Shown here piece by piece: positions 5,926 to 6,651 of a stretch of 6,651 nt of DNA. The stretch is from JBOGEB01 sp050743125 (GTDB lineage: Bacteria; Actinomycetota; Nitriliruptoria; Euzebyales; Egibacteraceae). The stretch lies in the NCBI GenBank assembly GCA_050743125.1, contig JBOGEB010000215.1, positions 1-6,651 of the forward strand, read 5' to 3'. Position 1 is the stretch's first letter, and every line of letters starts with the position of its first letter. Under the pieces are notes generated by a model. It did not search any database. It worked only from the letters and a program-made list of their open reading frames with translations, and was not told the DNA's origin. The translations under genes were made by a program, and so were the position numbers.

Positions 5926-6651
5926 GCGCTGTGGCCCACGAGACCGGTCTGGAGGACCGGAATCGTCAGGAGCTCGAGGCGCTCTGCAGGATGCTCACGC
6001 GCGCTCGCGGCTTCCGCCTCGGGTTCGCCGTGGCGAACCATCCGTCCGTGCGCGAGCGGCTGGTGGCACAGTGCAGGGCGGCCTGTGGGATCGAGCCGAT
6101 GGAGGTGACGCTGGACCCCGCCCGCCCCCAAGGCGTCGTAGCCCAGCTGGAGCAGGCGGTCGGGGATGTCCGGCCGGCGGCGATGTTCGTGCACGGCCTG
6201 GAGTCCATGCTCGACTTGCGTGTCCGCCAGTCGGTGGCCATGGACCTGCTGAACCTCAACCGGGATTGCTGCTGGCGGCGTTTCCCCTGGCCGGTCGTGT
6301 TCGTCGCCCCGCTGTTCGCGGTCCGCGAGTTCGCCCGGCAGGCCCCCGACTTTTGGTCCGGCTACTCGGGCATTTACCACTTCGTCGGCGATCGCGAGGA
6401 CGTGCGGCAGACGTTGTCCAGCCTGGGGGTGGACCTCGACTGGTCACTCGAGCGTCGCTCGAAGCTCGAGCGGCGAGAGATCCTCGAGCAGGTCCGAACG
6501 GAGCTCGAGGAGTGGGAGGACGACGATCCCGCCATCAAGGCCGAGCTGCTCTCTTTGCTCGCGCGAGCGGCCGCCTTCGAGAGTGATCTGGTCCTGCAGG
6601 AGCGGTTCGTGACCGAGGCCCTCGCCGTCTACGACGACATCGGCGACCGGC
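5922..6651 (+). CDS. Degenerate NTPase-fold protein with start of a TPR array (3' partial)
   Basis: The first 243 residues of a protein that runs off the right edge. The start GTG 5922 overlaps the ATPase stop (GTGA) and has a good ribosome site. The order resembles a P-loop domain without its catalytic motifs. FRLGFAVANHPSVRERL (31-47) sits where Walker A would be but has no GK[ST]. AAMFVHGLES (86-95) is at the Walker B position, with GLE instead of DE. WPVVFVAPLFAVREFARQAPDFW (123-145) and SGIYHF (149-154) form the sensor-strand region. Residues 176-199 are a charged helical linker. The last helices end in EALAVYDDIGDR, typical of a TPR unit in STAND-type proteins. I infer a signalling or scaffold partner of the upstream ATPase; any effector domain would lie beyond the window. 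Confident that it is a gene, moderate on domain assignment. Confidence 0.78.
   Translation, partial: MSAVAHETGLEDRNRQELEALCRMLTRARGFRLGFAVANHPSVRERLVAQCRAACGIEPMEVTLDPARPQGVVAQLEQAVGDVRPAAMFVHGLESMLDLRVRQSVAMDLLNLNRDCCWRRFPWPVVFVAPLFAVREFARQAPDFWSGYSGIYHFVGDREDVRQTLSSLGVDLDWSLERRSKLERREILEQVRTELEEWEDDDPAIKAELLSLLARAAAFESDLVLQERFVTEALAVYDDIGDR

Noticed and set aside
6448..6462. TCGAGCG-T-CGCTCGA inverted repeat in the last gene
   Set aside because: The region is full of CTCGAG-type codons for Leu/Glu/Arg helices, so short dyads are expected there and a 1-nt loop cannot form a normal hairpin.
5855..6586. Alternative + strand frame of 243 codons over the last gene
   Set aside because: Arg/Gly/Pro-rich shadow; the frame from GTG 5922 has a proper ribosome site, normal codon positions and domain-like sequence.
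4642..6651. Composition shift suggesting recent horizontal transfer of the ATPase pair
   Set aside because: Third-position GC is only slightly lower than in the SUF genes by eye; not strong enough to claim transfer without a calculation over the genome.

Overview
The window is a dense, single-direction (+ strand) stretch of very high-GC DNA. It has strong GC at third codon positions, several GTG starts, and stop/start overlaps between genes. This composition, a SUF operon that includes SufU, and a Rieske ferredoxin between sufD and sufC all point to an actinobacterium or close relative. The sequence alone does not give a genus. Both ends are cut: the last gene runs off the right edge, and the first gene is probably incomplete or altered at its left end.

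Region 1 (1-160) is the troublesome left edge. It contains a perfect 14-bp inverted repeat with a 4-nt loop (14-45). The sufD reading frame is open through it, but the coding signature appears only from about position 101.

Region 2 (161-4639) is the SUF iron-sulfur cluster assembly operon: sufD, a Rieske [2Fe-2S] ferredoxin, sufC (ATPase), sufS (cysteine desulfurase), sufU (zinc-dependent sulfur acceptor) and a DUF59/MIP18 maturation factor (sufT type). SufS takes sulfur from cysteine and hands it to SufU. SufC with SufD, and with SufB, expected upstream of the window, forms the scaffold that builds the cluster. The SufT-type protein helps deliver clusters, and the Rieske protein is either a client or an electron donor. 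Gene junctions are tight: 2 nt, 53 nt, 65 nt, a 4-nt overlap and an 8-nt overlap.

Region 3 (4642-6651) starts only 2 nt after the SufT-type stop codon. It holds a P-loop ATPase of STAND/AAA-like type with a C-terminal winged-helix-like end. That gene overlaps by GTGA a second gene encoding a protein with a degenerate NTPase-like fold (no Walker A) leading into what looks like a TPR array. This pair has nothing to do with known Fe-S assembly and is the most interesting part of the window. It resembles regulatory or biological-conflict ATPase modules attached to a housekeeping operon.

Other unusual sequence structure: a pair of 27-bp G-run/C-run repeats that lengthen the SufD C-terminus, a perfect 24-bp palindrome inside sufU, a 15-bp tandem duplication across the sufU/sufT junction, and a 22-codon mini-ORF exactly filling the sufC-sufS gap. 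No tRNA, rRNA, CRISPR array, insertion sequence or convincing promoter or terminator was seen.
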